NCBI GenBank assembly: GCA_011050655.1
Contig: DRFG01000270.1
Location: forward strand, 1-39,289
Direction: 5' to 3'
DNA from: Roseobacter sp.
Lineage (GTDB): Bacteria; Pseudomonadota; Alphaproteobacteria; Rhodobacterales; Rhodobacteraceae
DNA: 39,289 nt
A model generated the notes under the pieces. It searched no databases. It saw only the letters and a list, made by a program, of their open reading frames with translations, and was not told the origin of the DNA. Each line of letters starts with the position of its first letter. The first letter of the stretch is position 1. This document shows positions 15,388 to 25,868 of the stretch, in pieces. Both the position numbers and the translations under genes were made by a program.

Positions 15388-16548
15388 ATGAACATTACAC
15401 GCAGAAACTTTACCATCGGGACGGCAGCCTTGGGTTTGTCGGCCTGTGCCGGGACCAGTAATTCAGGATCATTCGCGCCTCGCAGAGATAGCGATCTCCC
15501 GTCCGATCTTCTTCCGCAGCCTAATACTGGGTACGATGCCTGGGTGTCTTCGTTTAAATCGCGTGCGGCAGGACAGGGAATTTCTTCAAGCACCTTAAAC
15601 CAGGCATTTGCCACGACTGGATATTTACCGGGCGTTGTAAAGCGTGACCGCAATCAGACCGAATTCAGTCGTTCGCTTGAAGACTATCTGGCGATCGCCG
15701 CATCGGAAGAGCGCGTTACCAAAGGCCGCGCGGCTTTCGCGCGCCACCGCAATACGCTGGCCCAAGTCGAAGGGCGCTACGGCGTACCCGCCGAAGTTGT
15801 CACAGCAATTTGGGGATTGGAAAGCTTCTATGGCGAAAGACGCGGAAACGTGCCCGTAGTATCCGCCACGTCGACACTTGCCTATGACGGCAGACGGGGT
15901 GAGTTCTTTGAAAAGCAGTTGATCGCTGCTCTTAAGATACTCGAACGTGGCGATGTATCGGTTTCCGGTCTAACCGGAAGCTGGGCAGGGGCAATGGGGC
16001 ACACCCAATTCATTCCGACGTCATACCAAGCTTTCGCAGTAGATTTCAACGGGGACGGCAAGCGCGATATCTGGTCCGAGGACCCCACGGATTCGCTTGC
16101 CTCTACCGCTGCATACCTTGCAAAATCAGGTTGGAAGTCGGGCCAAAAATGGGGGGGCGAGGTCGGTACAGCAGCAGCCGGATCGGCAGCACCTGTTTCT
16201 ATTTTGCAACCCGATACCGGCGGGCCACGTTTTGCTGTGTTCAACAACTTCAAGGCGATAAAGCGATACAACAATTCCGACAACTACGCGATTGGGGTGG
16301 GGCACCTGTCTGACCGCATCGCAGGGGGCGGCCCGATCCAAGCGAAATTCGGCCCGGACAAATACGGAATGACCATCGATGATCGTAAGACATTGCAACA
16401 ACGATTGACGTCCAGAGGCTTTGACACGGATGGCACCGACGGCGTGATAGGGCCAAATAGCCGTAAAGCAATCAGCGCCTATCAGCAAAGCGTGGGTCTG
16501 GCCGCGACAGGTGACCCGTCGAAAGAGCTACTGGCAAGCTTGGGCTGA
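15388..16548 (+). CDS. Lytic murein transglycosylase (MltB-like) lipoprotein with C-terminal peptidoglycan-binding domain
   Basis: A 386-residue protein. The N-terminus combines a twin-arginine-like TRRNFTIG with a lipobox LSAC, Cys20 being the predicted lipidated residue, so it may be a Tat-exported lipoprotein. The catalytic region has AIWGLESFYGERRGN with Glu145 in the expected MltB/Slt35 acid position, followed by FFEKQLIAALKIL, GSWAGAMGHTQFIPTSYQAFAVDFNGDGKRDIW and a second conserved DSLASTAAYLAKSGW. The last ~60 residues (RKTLQQRLTSRGFDTDGTDG to the end) are a PG_binding_1 domain. It cleaves the MurNAc-GlcNAc bond to 1,6-anhydro products during wall remodelling. It converges with the histidine kinase gene, leaving only 12 bp. 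Confidence 0.92.
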   Translation: MNITRRNFTIGTAALGLSACAGTSNSGSFAPRRDSDLPSDLLPQPNTGYDAWVSSFKSRAAGQGISSSTLNQAFATTGYLPGVVKRDRNQTEFSRSLEDYLAIAASEERVTKGRAAFARHRNTLAQVEGRYGVPAEVVTAIWGLESFYGERRGNVPVVSATSTLAYDGRRGEFFEKQLIAALKILERGDVSVSGLTGSWAGAMGHTQFIPTSYQAFAVDFNGDGKRDIWSEDPTDSLASTAAYLAKSGWKSGQKWGGEVGTAAAGSAAPVSILQPDTGGPRFAVFNNFKAIKRYNNSDNYAIGVGHLSDRIAGGGPIQAKFGPDKYGMTIDDRKTLQQRLTSRGFDTDGTDGVIGPNSRKAISAYQQSVGLAATGDPSKELLASLG

Positions 16549-16560
16549 TATCGTAACAGA

Positions 16561-17904
16561 TCACCGCATTGGTGCTGCAAAACGCGCCTCGAACCCGGCA
16601 GGTCGCCCTCGCGCCGGCGAGTAAAGTTCTAGTGAACTGCCGACCTGCCGGGAGATAGTGTCAACGATGTACAGCCCCAGCCCAAATCCACCTGTCGCGA
16701 CAGGCCCTTGATGCAGCCGTTTGGTTAACTGCGTAAGCTCTTCGGGTGATACGACGGGTCCTTCGTTGACCACGCGCAATACGCCGTCTTGCGATAGGGT
16801 TACCTGCACCATCTGCTCTGCCGCGCCATGTTGCAGTGCATTGTCGATCAGATTGCCCGCGATGATGCCAAACGCGTCAGCGTCCATACGTGCCACCACC
16901 GGTGTGTCGGGAATATCCAACACCATGCTCCCAAGGTTGTCGGAACGCTTTTCGCTTTCGTTGACCACATAGCCCAGAATACGACCTATATCGGTCTGCT
17001 CGCTGGACATTCCAACCCCCGCATCGGCCCGCGCCATTTGCAACAGCCTTGCCACCCGTCGGGCCATGCGTTGCAACGCGTCTTCGACTTTCGTGACGGC
17101 CACCAGCGCACTTGAACCGGTCGTTTCCACCTTGAGCCGCTGCACTTGGGCCAATGCGACCGCAATTGGTGTGCGAAGCTCATGTGCGGCCACACTGGCA
17201 AATGCGCGCTCGGTCTCAAGCGATTTCGACAGGCGAATGATGAAACCATTCAAGGATGCAGTAATAGCAGCTAGCTCGGGGGGTTGGCTCTTGGCATTGA
17301 TGGGATCGAGCCGTGCTTCTCCGCGGTTCGAGATTTCACGGTGCAGATCCTCCAGAGGGCGCAACGCGGTGTGTGCTATCCAGCGGACCAAAATATATGC
17401 CAGCGGTACCATCGCGAGCATCGGTAAAAGAAACGCTATAAGGCTTGAATAATATGCTTCCTTGCGTTCTTCCAAAGGGTCACCGACGCGAACCGCGTAT
17501 CCTGCGTCGTTAAAGTCGGTCGTGTAAAAAGTATGTGTGCTGGTTTCAGAAAACCCTTCGGTTATCGCCCCCGTTGGCTGATCCGCAAGATGATAAAGGC
17601 GCGATTCGATAATCGGTCCTTCAGAGATATGCAGGATCTGATACACCAAGGCTTCATTGACATCGCTAAGTTCGTGCGACTGTAACGCGGCGTTGATCGT
17701 TGCAGCATCTAGGAAACCGCCGGTCAATGCTTGGGTGACGATAGGGCGAAACAGATGCGCAATTTGGTCAATCTCTTCATCGAACAACTCTGTTTGTTCG
17801 CTTCGAAGTGCCAGCCCAGTGACGAACATTGAAAGCAGCCAGATAGCTGCGAAACCCATGCTGACCAGAAAAGCCAACCGTCCGATAAGGCTACGGCGTT
17901 TCAT
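16561..17904 (-). CDS. Two-component sensor histidine kinase, membrane-bound
   Basis: A 447-residue kinase. One transmembrane helix at about 9-32, a periplasmic sensor region of about 120 residues, a second helix at about 154-176, then a HAMP-like linker. The dimerisation/phosphoacceptor H-box ASVAAHELRTPIAVALAQ places the phosphohistidine at 241. The ATPase domain shows an N-box GNLIDNALQHG, and a late G-box GGFGLGLYIVDTI; the arrangement is that of QseC/TctE-like HPK2 kinases. It follows the response-regulator gene with a 4-bp overlap, so the two are one transcription unit. The stimulus cannot be inferred; the periplasmic part has no recognised domain. Confidence 0.92.
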   Translation of the reverse strand: MKRRSLIGRLAFLVSMGFAAIWLLSMFVTGLALRSEQTELFDEEIDQIAHLFRPIVTQALTGGFLDAATINAALQSHELSDVNEALVYQILHISEGPIIESRLYHLADQPTGAITEGFSETSTHTFYTTDFNDAGYAVRVGDPLEERKEAYYSSLIAFLLPMLAMVPLAYILVRWIAHTALRPLEDLHREISNRGEARLDPINAKSQPPELAAITASLNGFIIRLSKSLETERAFASVAAHELRTPIAVALAQVQRLKVETTGSSALVAVTKVEDALQRMARRVARLLQMARADAGVGMSSEQTDIGRILGYVVNESEKRSDNLGSMVLDIPDTPVVARMDADAFGIIAGNLIDNALQHGAAEQMVQVTLSQDGVLRVVNEGPVVSPEELTQLTKRLHQGPVATGGFGLGLYIVDTISRQVGSSLELYSPARGRPAGFEARFAAPMR

Positions 17905-18560
17905 CCCTTGCCCATCCGGTAGCCGAAGCCGCGTATGGTTTCTATAGCACCGCGCCCAAGCTTGGATCGCAAACGGCTGACGTGGGCCTCGATCGTGTTG
18001 CTTTCGACCTCTTCGCCATAGCCATAGAGCGCGTCTTCCAGTTCTGCCTTGGGCACAGTAATTTCGGGGCGTCGGCTAAGCCGGTCAAGGATGGCCCATT
18101 CCTTGCGGGTCAGGGTTTTTGGTTGACCATCCGCAAGCACGGTTTTCGTCGCAAGCTGAATACACAGCGATCCGAACCGACGCTCCGCTTGTCGGTCATT
18201 ATCAGTGCGACGCAAAATGGCGGCGATGCGGGCAACCATTTCATCCAGATGGAAGGGTTTGACAAGATAATCGTCTGCACCGGCGTCTAGGCCCGCAATG
18301 CGTTCCGTGATCCTGTCGCGGGCGGTAGCGATAAGCACGGGTACGTTGCTGCGCCGGGCCCTTAAGTTGCGCAGAACGTTCAAGCCGTCGCCATCGGGCA
18401 GGGCAAGGTCTAGCAGCACCAAACCATAGTCGGTACCGCTCAGTGCAGCCTCTGCATCCTCGGCCCGAGAGGCAAGGTCAACCACATAGCCCGCTGCACG
18501 TAGATGATCACACATCGCTTGCGCCAGATCGGCCTCATCTTCAACAATTAGCAGACGCAT
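17901..18560 (-). CDS. OmpR/PhoB-family response regulator
   Basis: A 219-residue regulator. The receiver domain (1-115) has the acidic pocket EDE at 7-9, phosphoacceptor Asp51 in VLLDLALPDGDG, Thr near ATARD and conserved lysine in DYLVKPFHLDE. The C-terminal winged helix (about 125-219) includes LTRKEWAILDRLSRRPEITVP and the final SNTIEAHVSRLRSKLG with IETIRGFGYRMG, the canonical OmpR-class DNA-recognition region. It belongs to the QseB/TctD/PmrA-like subgroup. The histidine kinase gene begins four bases before its stop. The targets are unknown. Confidence 0.93.
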   Translation of the reverse strand: MRLLIVEDEADLAQAMCDHLRAAGYVVDLASRAEDAEAALSGTDYGLVLLDLALPDGDGLNVLRNLRARRSNVPVLIATARDRITERIAGLDAGADDYLVKPFHLDEMVARIAAILRRTDNDRQAERRFGSLCIQLATKTVLADGQPKTLTRKEWAILDRLSRRPEITVPKAELEDALYGYGEEVESNTIEAHVSRLRSKLGRGAIETIRGFGYRMGKG

Positions 18561-18629
18561 AGATCCTCCTGTCGTTGGATATTTCTACCACCACCGCGGT
18601 CGAAGCAGCAATCTATTAGGTCGCTTGTA

Positions 18630-19511
18630 TCAGGCAGGCCGAATGAGATCGGCAATACCCAACAGCTTGGTGGAAAGCGGATTGGTCTTGCGCCAGATCA
18701 TACCGACGGTACGCGTTGGTTGGGGCTCTGGAAATGACGATACCGCTACCCGCGCTGATTGAGTTTCGACGGCAACGGCCATTTCGGGGATCAAGGTCAC
18801 GCCGATACCGGCACCTACCATTTGCACCAATGTGGACAGCGAACTGGCATCTAGACCTTCGCGGGCTTTGTCTGATTGAGTGGCGCAAAAAGACAAGGCT
18901 TGGTCCCGAAAGCAATGGCCTTCTTCTAATAACAGCAATTTCATTTCAGTCAGCCGTGCCCTGTCTGGAGTAGGCTTTGCGCGATCCGCCTCTGGCCTTA
19001 CCAGAACGAATTTCTCGTCGAATAACGCTACTTCTGTAAAGGCCGGTTCGGACACAGGCAGCGCTACAATTGCAGCGTCAATGCGCCCATCAGCCAGTTC
19101 ATTGATCAAATGCGAAGTCAACGTTTCCCGAACCTGAATGTCTATATCGGGGTTCGTCCGCATCAACTTGGTGATAATGTCAGGTAACAGGTATGGGGCG
19201 ATCGTGGGGATGATCCCAATACGCAAGCGCCCCACAATTCCTTGCTTGGAAGCGCGTGCCATATCCTGAAGCTCGTCCACACCTTGCAAAATCGCGCGGG
19301 CACGCGGTGCGAACTCTGTGCCGAACCCGGTTAGGGAAGTGTTCCGCGCGCCGCGCTCAAAGAGCGTCGTTTGCAAAATCTGCTCCAGTTCCTTGATCTG
19401 AACGGATAGGGCGGGTTGCGATATTGCACAGGCTTCCGCAGCGTGACCAAAGTGCCGGTGCAATGCGACTGCTTCGAAATAGCGCAGGTGTTTAAGAGTG
19501 ATTTTTGTCAT
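18630..19511 (-). CDS. oxyR: OxyR, peroxide-sensing LysR-type regulator
   Basis: A 293-residue LysR-family regulator. The N-terminal helix-turn-helix is LKHLRYFEAVALHRHFGHAA then SQPALSVQIKELEQILQTTLFER. In the effector domain the segment GHCFRDQALSFC carries Cys200 and Cys209, nine positions apart exactly as Cys199/Cys208 of Escherichia coli OxyR, so disulfide-based peroxide sensing is expected. VGAGIGVTLIPEMAV and the C-terminal TVGMIWRKTNPLS are also typical. It is divergent from katG, its classical target, across 216 bp that contain OxyR-like tandem half-sites, one overlapping its own start codon, which suggests autoregulation. Confidence 0.95.
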   Translation of the reverse strand: MTKITLKHLRYFEAVALHRHFGHAAEACAISQPALSVQIKELEQILQTTLFERGARNTSLTGFGTEFAPRARAILQGVDELQDMARASKQGIVGRLRIGIIPTIAPYLLPDIITKLMRTNPDIDIQVRETLTSHLINELADGRIDAAIVALPVSEPAFTEVALFDEKFVLVRPEADRAKPTPDRARLTEMKLLLLEEGHCFRDQALSFCATQSDKAREGLDASSLSTLVQMVGAGIGVTLIPEMAVAVETQSARVAVSSFPEPQPTRTVGMIWRKTNPLSTKLLGIADLIRPA

Positions 19512-19546
19512 AGGTTTAAATTATTAATCTGATAGGAAATGCTAAC
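19510..19546. promoter_or_regulatory. Probable OxyR binding site in the oxyR-katG intergenic region
   Basis: The bases ATAG at 19510-19513 and ATAG at 19532-19535 are 22 bp apart, the spacing of the published OxyR consensus (ATAG-n7-CTAT-n7-ATAG-n7-CTAT). The matching right halves are TTAT at 19521-19524 and, one base shifted, CTAA at 19542-19545. The first element overlaps the oxyR start codon. Expected role: repression of oxyR and activation of katG when OxyR is oxidised. Confidence 0.7.
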
Positions 19547-19574
19547 TTAAACTAATCAAACAGACCTGATAAGT

Positions 19575-19598
19575 CAGCCCCATAAAGTAAGGGGGCTG
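19575..19598 (+). repeat. Inverted repeat in the katG leader
   Basis: CAGCCCC at 19575-19581 and GGGGCTG at 19592-19598 form a 7-bp stem with a 10-nt loop, about 130 bp before the katG start. No T-tract follows, so it is not an intrinsic terminator; it may structure the leader or be incidental. Confidence 0.45.
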
Positions 19599-19691
19599 TG
19601 AAGCGCGCGGATGAATGCTTGGCATGCTGGCACAATCGTTTCCGTTCAACACGAGACCCCCCTGCACCAACGACAGGACGAAACCCGCTAG

Positions 19692-21944
<2,253 letters not shown>

Positions 21945-21963
21945 GCTTCGTTAACGACCAATG

Positions 21964-22000
21964 AAAAGGCGCGACTGAATACCAGTCGCGCCTTTTTTCG
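21964..22000. terminator. Intrinsic terminator between katG and the convergent glycosyltransferase gene
   Basis: A perfect 14-bp stem, AAAAGGCGCGACTG (21964-21977) with CAGTCGCGCCTTTT (21983-21996), 5-nt loop, followed by TTCGTTTT. The A-run and T-run on both sides make it usable from either strand, serving katG and the minus-strand gene ending at 22020. Confidence 0.92.
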
Positions 22001-22019
22001 TTTTAAACGGTCCGATGGG

Positions 22020-23036
22020 CTATCGTTTGGCATGTCGCGCCAAATGGGCTTGGGCCTGTTCCGCTGTCGGGGGCGTACTGCCGGCGAGCAAGATTAGGTG
22101 CCAGTAGAATTGGATTTGGTTTGGGTCACACATGAGCGCCGCAAACGCATCTTGATGATGTTGCACCGCGGTTTGATGCGCCATTTGGACACCGGGCAAG
22201 GCGCGTAGGCGGTTCATCTCGTCAATCGTCTTCTCCACCATCGGGCCAATTGTACGGTCCTCGACCACATTGAAATTTCGCTCAGCCCAATAATGCAAAT
22301 CCAGGGTCTTTGTCGTTCGGTTAGGTAATCCACGGCCCCGCTTGACCATGAACTCTGCCGCGGACCGCAGGGAATAGTGGTTCAATCGCGCCAGCGCCGG
22401 GGCCTGCACTAGACCGAACAGGTTGATGCGGCTGTCATTTTCGGCAAAGCCATCGGGAGCGGATTGGCAGCCGGCAAGTTTCCAGACACTCGGCCTGCTG
22501 GCTTTGCTTTTTGGGCGATGCACGCCGATTTTCTGAAAAGCCTTGGGCCGGAATAAGCTTTTAAAGAAATGGCCCGCAGGTAAAAAGAACGGCTCGGGTG
22601 CGGCGCTGCTAAATCGTTCGACCGTTAGTTGGTCCTCGAACACTTGGTGCCCGTTTGCCCCGAACAATCGCCATGGAAGCGCGATGGCGTCGGTTGAGGG
22701 AGGGGCCGAGGCCAGAAGATCGTCGAATGTGCGCATGGGGGCTTGCAGGCAAAGGAATTCGTCGCAATCGAAAAACAGCACCCAATCCGCTTCTTTCACC
22801 AGATCGTGTCGGTCCGCCAACCTCATTGCCTGCCACTGAACGGATTTTTCCGCCTCTGGGCAGAACGGTACATGCGTCACATAGGGTAACAGATCAAGCA
22901 GTGCAGGTGTGCCATCGTCACAATCATGGGTGTAGATCAAAAAGTCGCTGACCCCGGCCGCACGATGATGGGCGATCCATTCAAGGCAATATGGCCCTTC
23001 GTTTCGCATGCAGGTTACGGCGAGTATGCGGGTCAC
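22020..23036 (-). CDS. Glycosyltransferase family 2-like protein (Glyco_tranf_2_4)
   Basis: A 338-residue GT-A protein. It begins TRILAVTCMRNEGPYCLEWI, the strand-loop typical of Glyco_tranf_2_4, then VSDFLIYTHDCDDGT, and carries the metal/nucleotide-sugar DXD element in ADWVLFFDCDEFLCL near residue 90. RLNHYSLRSAAEFMVKRGRG near 220 is the conserved C-terminal feature shared with the proteins at 24000 and 25865 (variants of NHYxxKS). No signal peptide or membrane segment, so it is cytoplasmic. Donor and acceptor are unknown. It is divergent from the DXD sugar-transferase gene at 23236 and converges on katG. Confidence 0.85.
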   Translation of the reverse strand: MTRILAVTCMRNEGPYCLEWIAHHRAAGVSDFLIYTHDCDDGTPALLDLLPYVTHVPFCPEAEKSVQWQAMRLADRHDLVKEADWVLFFDCDEFLCLQAPMRTFDDLLASAPPSTDAIALPWRLFGANGHQVFEDQLTVERFSSAAPEPFFLPAGHFFKSLFRPKAFQKIGVHRPKSKASRPSVWKLAGCQSAPDGFAENDSRINLFGLVQAPALARLNHYSLRSAAEFMVKRGRGLPNRTTKTLDLHYWAERNFNVVEDRTIGPMVEKTIDEMNRLRALPGVQMAHQTAVQHHQDAFAALMCDPNQIQFYWHLILLAGSTPPTAEQAQAHLARHAKR

Positions 23037-23235
23037 GGTTTCAGGATTACCTCGGGATCAGAACGATTGCATTGTCTGAATGACTCTCATGGGGGCAGTA
23101 TCAAGTCAATCTCGTGCGGCAAATGGTGCACCACATTACAAGGACACTTTGCAATCGGAACAGTCGTAAGCTATCTTTTTTAGAGCAGTTGAAATCGACA
23201 CAGTAAAATTTGTGTCCTCGGAGAGATCAAATATC
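23037..23235. promoter_or_regulatory. Divergent intergenic region at the left end of the glycan locus
   Basis: About 199 bp between divergent starts. An inverted repeat GACACA (23197-23202) / TGTGTC (23211-23216) with an A/T-rich 8-bp centre lies just before the GGAGAG ribosome-binding site of the rightward gene, placed like an operator or a leader hairpin. No other signal was recognised. Confidence 0.4.
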
Positions 23236-24042
23236 ATGAATGACCGCCGCCCTGTTGCGTCACTGTGGATTGGTGAAAAACTTCACTATCTAAACCAGCT
23301 TTGCCTGAAATCTCATGTTGTTGCCGGTCACAAAACGATCCTGTATTGCGCAGACAAAGTTGATAATGCGCCCGAGGGGGTCGAGGTACGCCCTGCATCC
23401 GAGATTATGGAGATCGACCGAGCCTTGGTCGAAGCCACCAGCGCCTCGTTCCTGTCCAATGTGTTCCGCTACAAAATGATCCAGAAAACCGGAGCGATCT
23501 GGATCGACTGCGATGCATTCTGCCACCAGCCGTTTCCCGAAGATGAAGAATATATTTTTGGCCGCCACGGCATGTCCGGTGCTTTGAACTGTGGAGTAGT
23601 GGGTCTGCCGCAGGAATGCGAACTGATGGATCAGCTACTGGATTACTACGACAACTTGCCGGATTACCCTGCATGGTGGAACAAGAACCAGCGCAAGAAA
23701 TACGACCGTCAGGACCCCAAGCTGTCCCACGCGCACCGCATTTACAATGCCGAACGCACAGCCTTTGGCCCGCAGGCGTTCACCTATTTTGCCAAGCAAA
23801 CCGGCCAGTACGACAAGGCGAGCGAGCGCGAGGTTTTGTATCCGGTCCCGTTTCAGTTGAACGACATCTTTTATGACCCTTACGGGCGCGTAGAAGGGCA
23901 TTTCACTGATAAAACCCTGTCGGTTCACCTTTATACCAATGGCACGAAACCGTGGTGGGAAAAGAATGAACCGCTGCCAGGTTCATACGCCGCGCGGATG
24001 TGCGAAAAGATCGGGATCGACCCGTCCAAGGCGTTGCGCTAA
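23236..24042 (+). CDS. DXD-containing sugar transferase (Gly_transf_sug-like)
   Basis: A 268-residue protein starting MNDRRPVASLWIGEKLHYLN. This strand, KLHYLNQLCLKSHVVAGHKTILYC, and the motif SFLSNVFRYKMIQKTGAIWIDCDAFCHQPF are typical of small glycosyltransferases with a DXD motif related to the Och1/TcdA-type sugar-binding region; the DCD near residue 94 should bind the metal and nucleotide sugar. The C-terminal segment SVHLYTNGTKPWWEK is a second feature of the family. The ATG at 23236 (GGAGAG upstream) is preferred to the GTG at 23212. Cytoplasmic, substrate unknown. The next gene's annotated GTG start lies inside its 3' end, across a poly-G tract. Confidence 0.82.
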   Translation: MNDRRPVASLWIGEKLHYLNQLCLKSHVVAGHKTILYCADKVDNAPEGVEVRPASEIMEIDRALVEATSASFLSNVFRYKMIQKTGAIWIDCDAFCHQPFPEDEEYIFGRHGMSGALNCGVVGLPQECELMDQLLDYYDNLPDYPAWWNKNQRKKYDRQDPKLSHAHRIYNAERTAFGPQAFTYFAKQTGQYDKASEREVLYPVPFQLNDIFYDPYGRVEGHFTDKTLSVHLYTNGTKPWWEKNEPLPGSYAARMCEKIGIDPSKALR

Positions 24043-25868
24043 GCGCCGCGACGGGGGGGGGGGCTACGGCTATAAAACTCAAACCGCATATAAGCCCGCA
24101 CGGAAAATTGTTGGCCATCTCGATGATGAAGGATGAAGCACCATTCCTGCTGGAGTGGTACGCCCATCATCTTGCCGTGGGGTTTACCAAAATCCTTGTC
24201 TATACAAACGATTGTAGCGACGGCACAGATGACATGTTGATCCGACTCGAAGAGCTGGGTCTTGGCTATCACCGCCGCAACGATATCCCCGAAGGGGTGA
24301 AGCCGCAGCCGTCAGCGATGAAATATGCGCAAGCCGAACCCAAAGTCGCCGAGGCCGACTGGATATTGATGTTCGATGCGGATGAATTTTTGTGCATCAA
24401 CTATGGCGACGGCACGCTGGACCCAATGCTTGATGCGGCGGGCGATGCCAATGGCATCGTTATTACATGGCGCATTTTTGGGTCCGGCAACGTGGTCGAT
24501 TGGTCGCGCGACCCGGTGACCGAACAATACCTCTATGCCGCGCCGCCGACGTGGAACAAGGGTTGGGGCGTCAAGACACTGTTCAAGTTTGATCCTGATA
24601 AATGGAAGATCGGTATCCACCGCCCGTCGATCAAGAACAAACACCTCGAAACTGGCTTCCCTGATACGGTCAAATGGCTGAACGGGTCTGGCCTGCCGAT
24701 GGAGGATTACTTCAAGTTTCGCGGCTGGCGGTCGATCCGTCGCACTGTGGGCTATCAGTGGGCGCAGATGAACCACTATGCGGTGAAGTCCATCGACAGC
24801 TACGCGATCCGCAAGTTCCGCGGCAATGTGAACAACAAGAAAGACAAGTATAACGCCGATTATTGGTCATTGCAGGACCGCAACGAGGTCTATGATGATA
24901 AAATCCTGCGCTATACCGAGCGGCGCAAGCAGATCATGGACGAGCTGCTGACCGATCCCGTGTTGTCGCGCTTGCATTTTGCCGCCATCGAAAAGGTCGA
25001 AGCGCGGCTGGCGGACTATCGCAAGACCGACGCCTATGAGGAGCTTAAGCAGTCCTTGCTGGCAGCCTCTGATGTGCCGATCACCCAGATCGTCGCCAAA
25101 CCGCCCAAGGCTCGCGACCCTGCCGAAATCGCCAAGCTGATGTCGCAGGTTGAAAAGAACAGCGCTGACCGCCCCATCGAAGAGCGCCGCAAAGAGCCCG
25201 AGGCCGAGTTTGCCGATGTGTCTGAGGGCGGCGATGGTTTTGTGCCCGGTAACATCGACATTTCTGCCCAAACAGCAGTTGAATGGGTGCTTAACCACGA
25301 CATCGCATTGCCTGCGGATGTGCGCATCTTTGCGCAGAATACGCTAGAATTCGTGATGCGCGGAAAATACCAGCGCAAGTTGGCCCGGATGACAGGTCGA
25401 ATGGTCGAGGACGGTCAAAAGGTCCTCGATCTCGGGGCTGGGGTTGGTTTTTTGTCGATCCACGCCGCCAAACTGGTGCCGCAGGTTTGTGTTGTCGCGC
25501 AAGACGATAACGCTTCGCGAATGGCGATCATGCGCAAGGTTCTGGATCATAACGAAATCAGTCTTGGTGACAGATTATCCATGACCAGCGAGCAGGTGAT
25601 TTTCGAAGACCCGGCTAAAACAGTAGCGCGGGTCAATCAGCTTATCGCCGACGAAAAGCCAGATGTGCTGCGTATCAGCTATGCGGAGTTGGGATCCAAG
25701 CTGCTCGGGCAAATAAACCTTGGTTCAGTGCAGCGCATCGTGCTGTTTGGCCCCGCTGTTACCACTTTTCACCAAGACGCCCGAAACAGCGATGACCCTT
25801 CGCTAACCCCCTCTGAAGAGCTCAGCGTGCCCGAGTTCGTGATCATTGAGCCGAAAAGAGAAACTTAG
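24000..25868 (+). CDS. Two-domain protein: Glyco_tranf_2_4 glycosyltransferase fused to a SAM-methyltransferase-like domain
   Basis: Up to 622 residues. Residues 36-310 form a GT-A glycosyltransferase: KLLAISMMKDEAPFLLEWYA, ILVYTNDCSDGTDDM, DXD region DWILMFDADEFLCI at 120-133, and QMNHYAVKSIDSYAIRKFRG. A charged linker (about 365-415) leads to a Rossmann-type domain with motif I VLDLGAGVGFLSIHAAK at 475-491 and a FkbM-like overall length. It may add and methylate, or add and process, the same glycan. The start is problematic: in this frame only GTG at 24000 (inside the previous gene) and TTG at 24108 precede the fold, with 11 consecutive G at 24053-24063 between them. Its stop overlaps the convergent gene ending at 25865 by four bases. 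Confidence 0.8.
   Translation: MRKDRDRPVQGVALSAATGGGATAIKLKPHISPHGKLLAISMMKDEAPFLLEWYAHHLAVGFTKILVYTNDCSDGTDDMLIRLEELGLGYHRRNDIPEGVKPQPSAMKYAQAEPKVAEADWILMFDADEFLCINYGDGTLDPMLDAAGDANGIVITWRIFGSGNVVDWSRDPVTEQYLYAAPPTWNKGWGVKTLFKFDPDKWKIGIHRPSIKNKHLETGFPDTVKWLNGSGLPMEDYFKFRGWRSIRRTVGYQWAQMNHYAVKSIDSYAIRKFRGNVNNKKDKYNADYWSLQDRNEVYDDKILRYTERRKQIMDELLTDPVLSRLHFAAIEKVEARLADYRKTDAYEELKQSLLAASDVPITQIVAKPPKARDPAEIAKLMSQVEKNSADRPIEERRKEPEAEFADVSEGGDGFVPGNIDISAQTAVEWVLNHDIALPADVRIFAQNTLEFVMRGKYQRKLARMTGRMVEDGQKVLDLGAGVGFLSIHAAKLVPQVCVVAQDDNASRMAIMRKVLDHNEISLGDRLSMTSEQVIFEDPAKTVARVNQLIADEKPDVLRISYAELGSKLLGQINLGSVQRIVLFGPAVTTFHQDARNSDDPSLTPSEELSVPEFVIIEPKRET
24053..24063 (+). repeat. Homopolymeric G11 tract at the 5' end of the GT-methyltransferase gene
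   Basis: Eleven consecutive G lie 10 bp after the stop of the 23236 gene. If translation of the next gene starts at GTG 24000 the tract is coding (Gly-Gly-Gly) and a one-base slip would shift the frame; if it starts at TTG 24108 the tract is in the leader. It is the longest mononucleotide run noticed in the window and could be a slipped-strand (phase-variation) site or an assembly error. Confidence 0.8.

Noticed and set aside
14886-15653. 255-codon minus-strand frame opposite creA and the transglycosylase start
   Set aside because: Both plus-strand genes are recognised families; the antisense product has no pattern.
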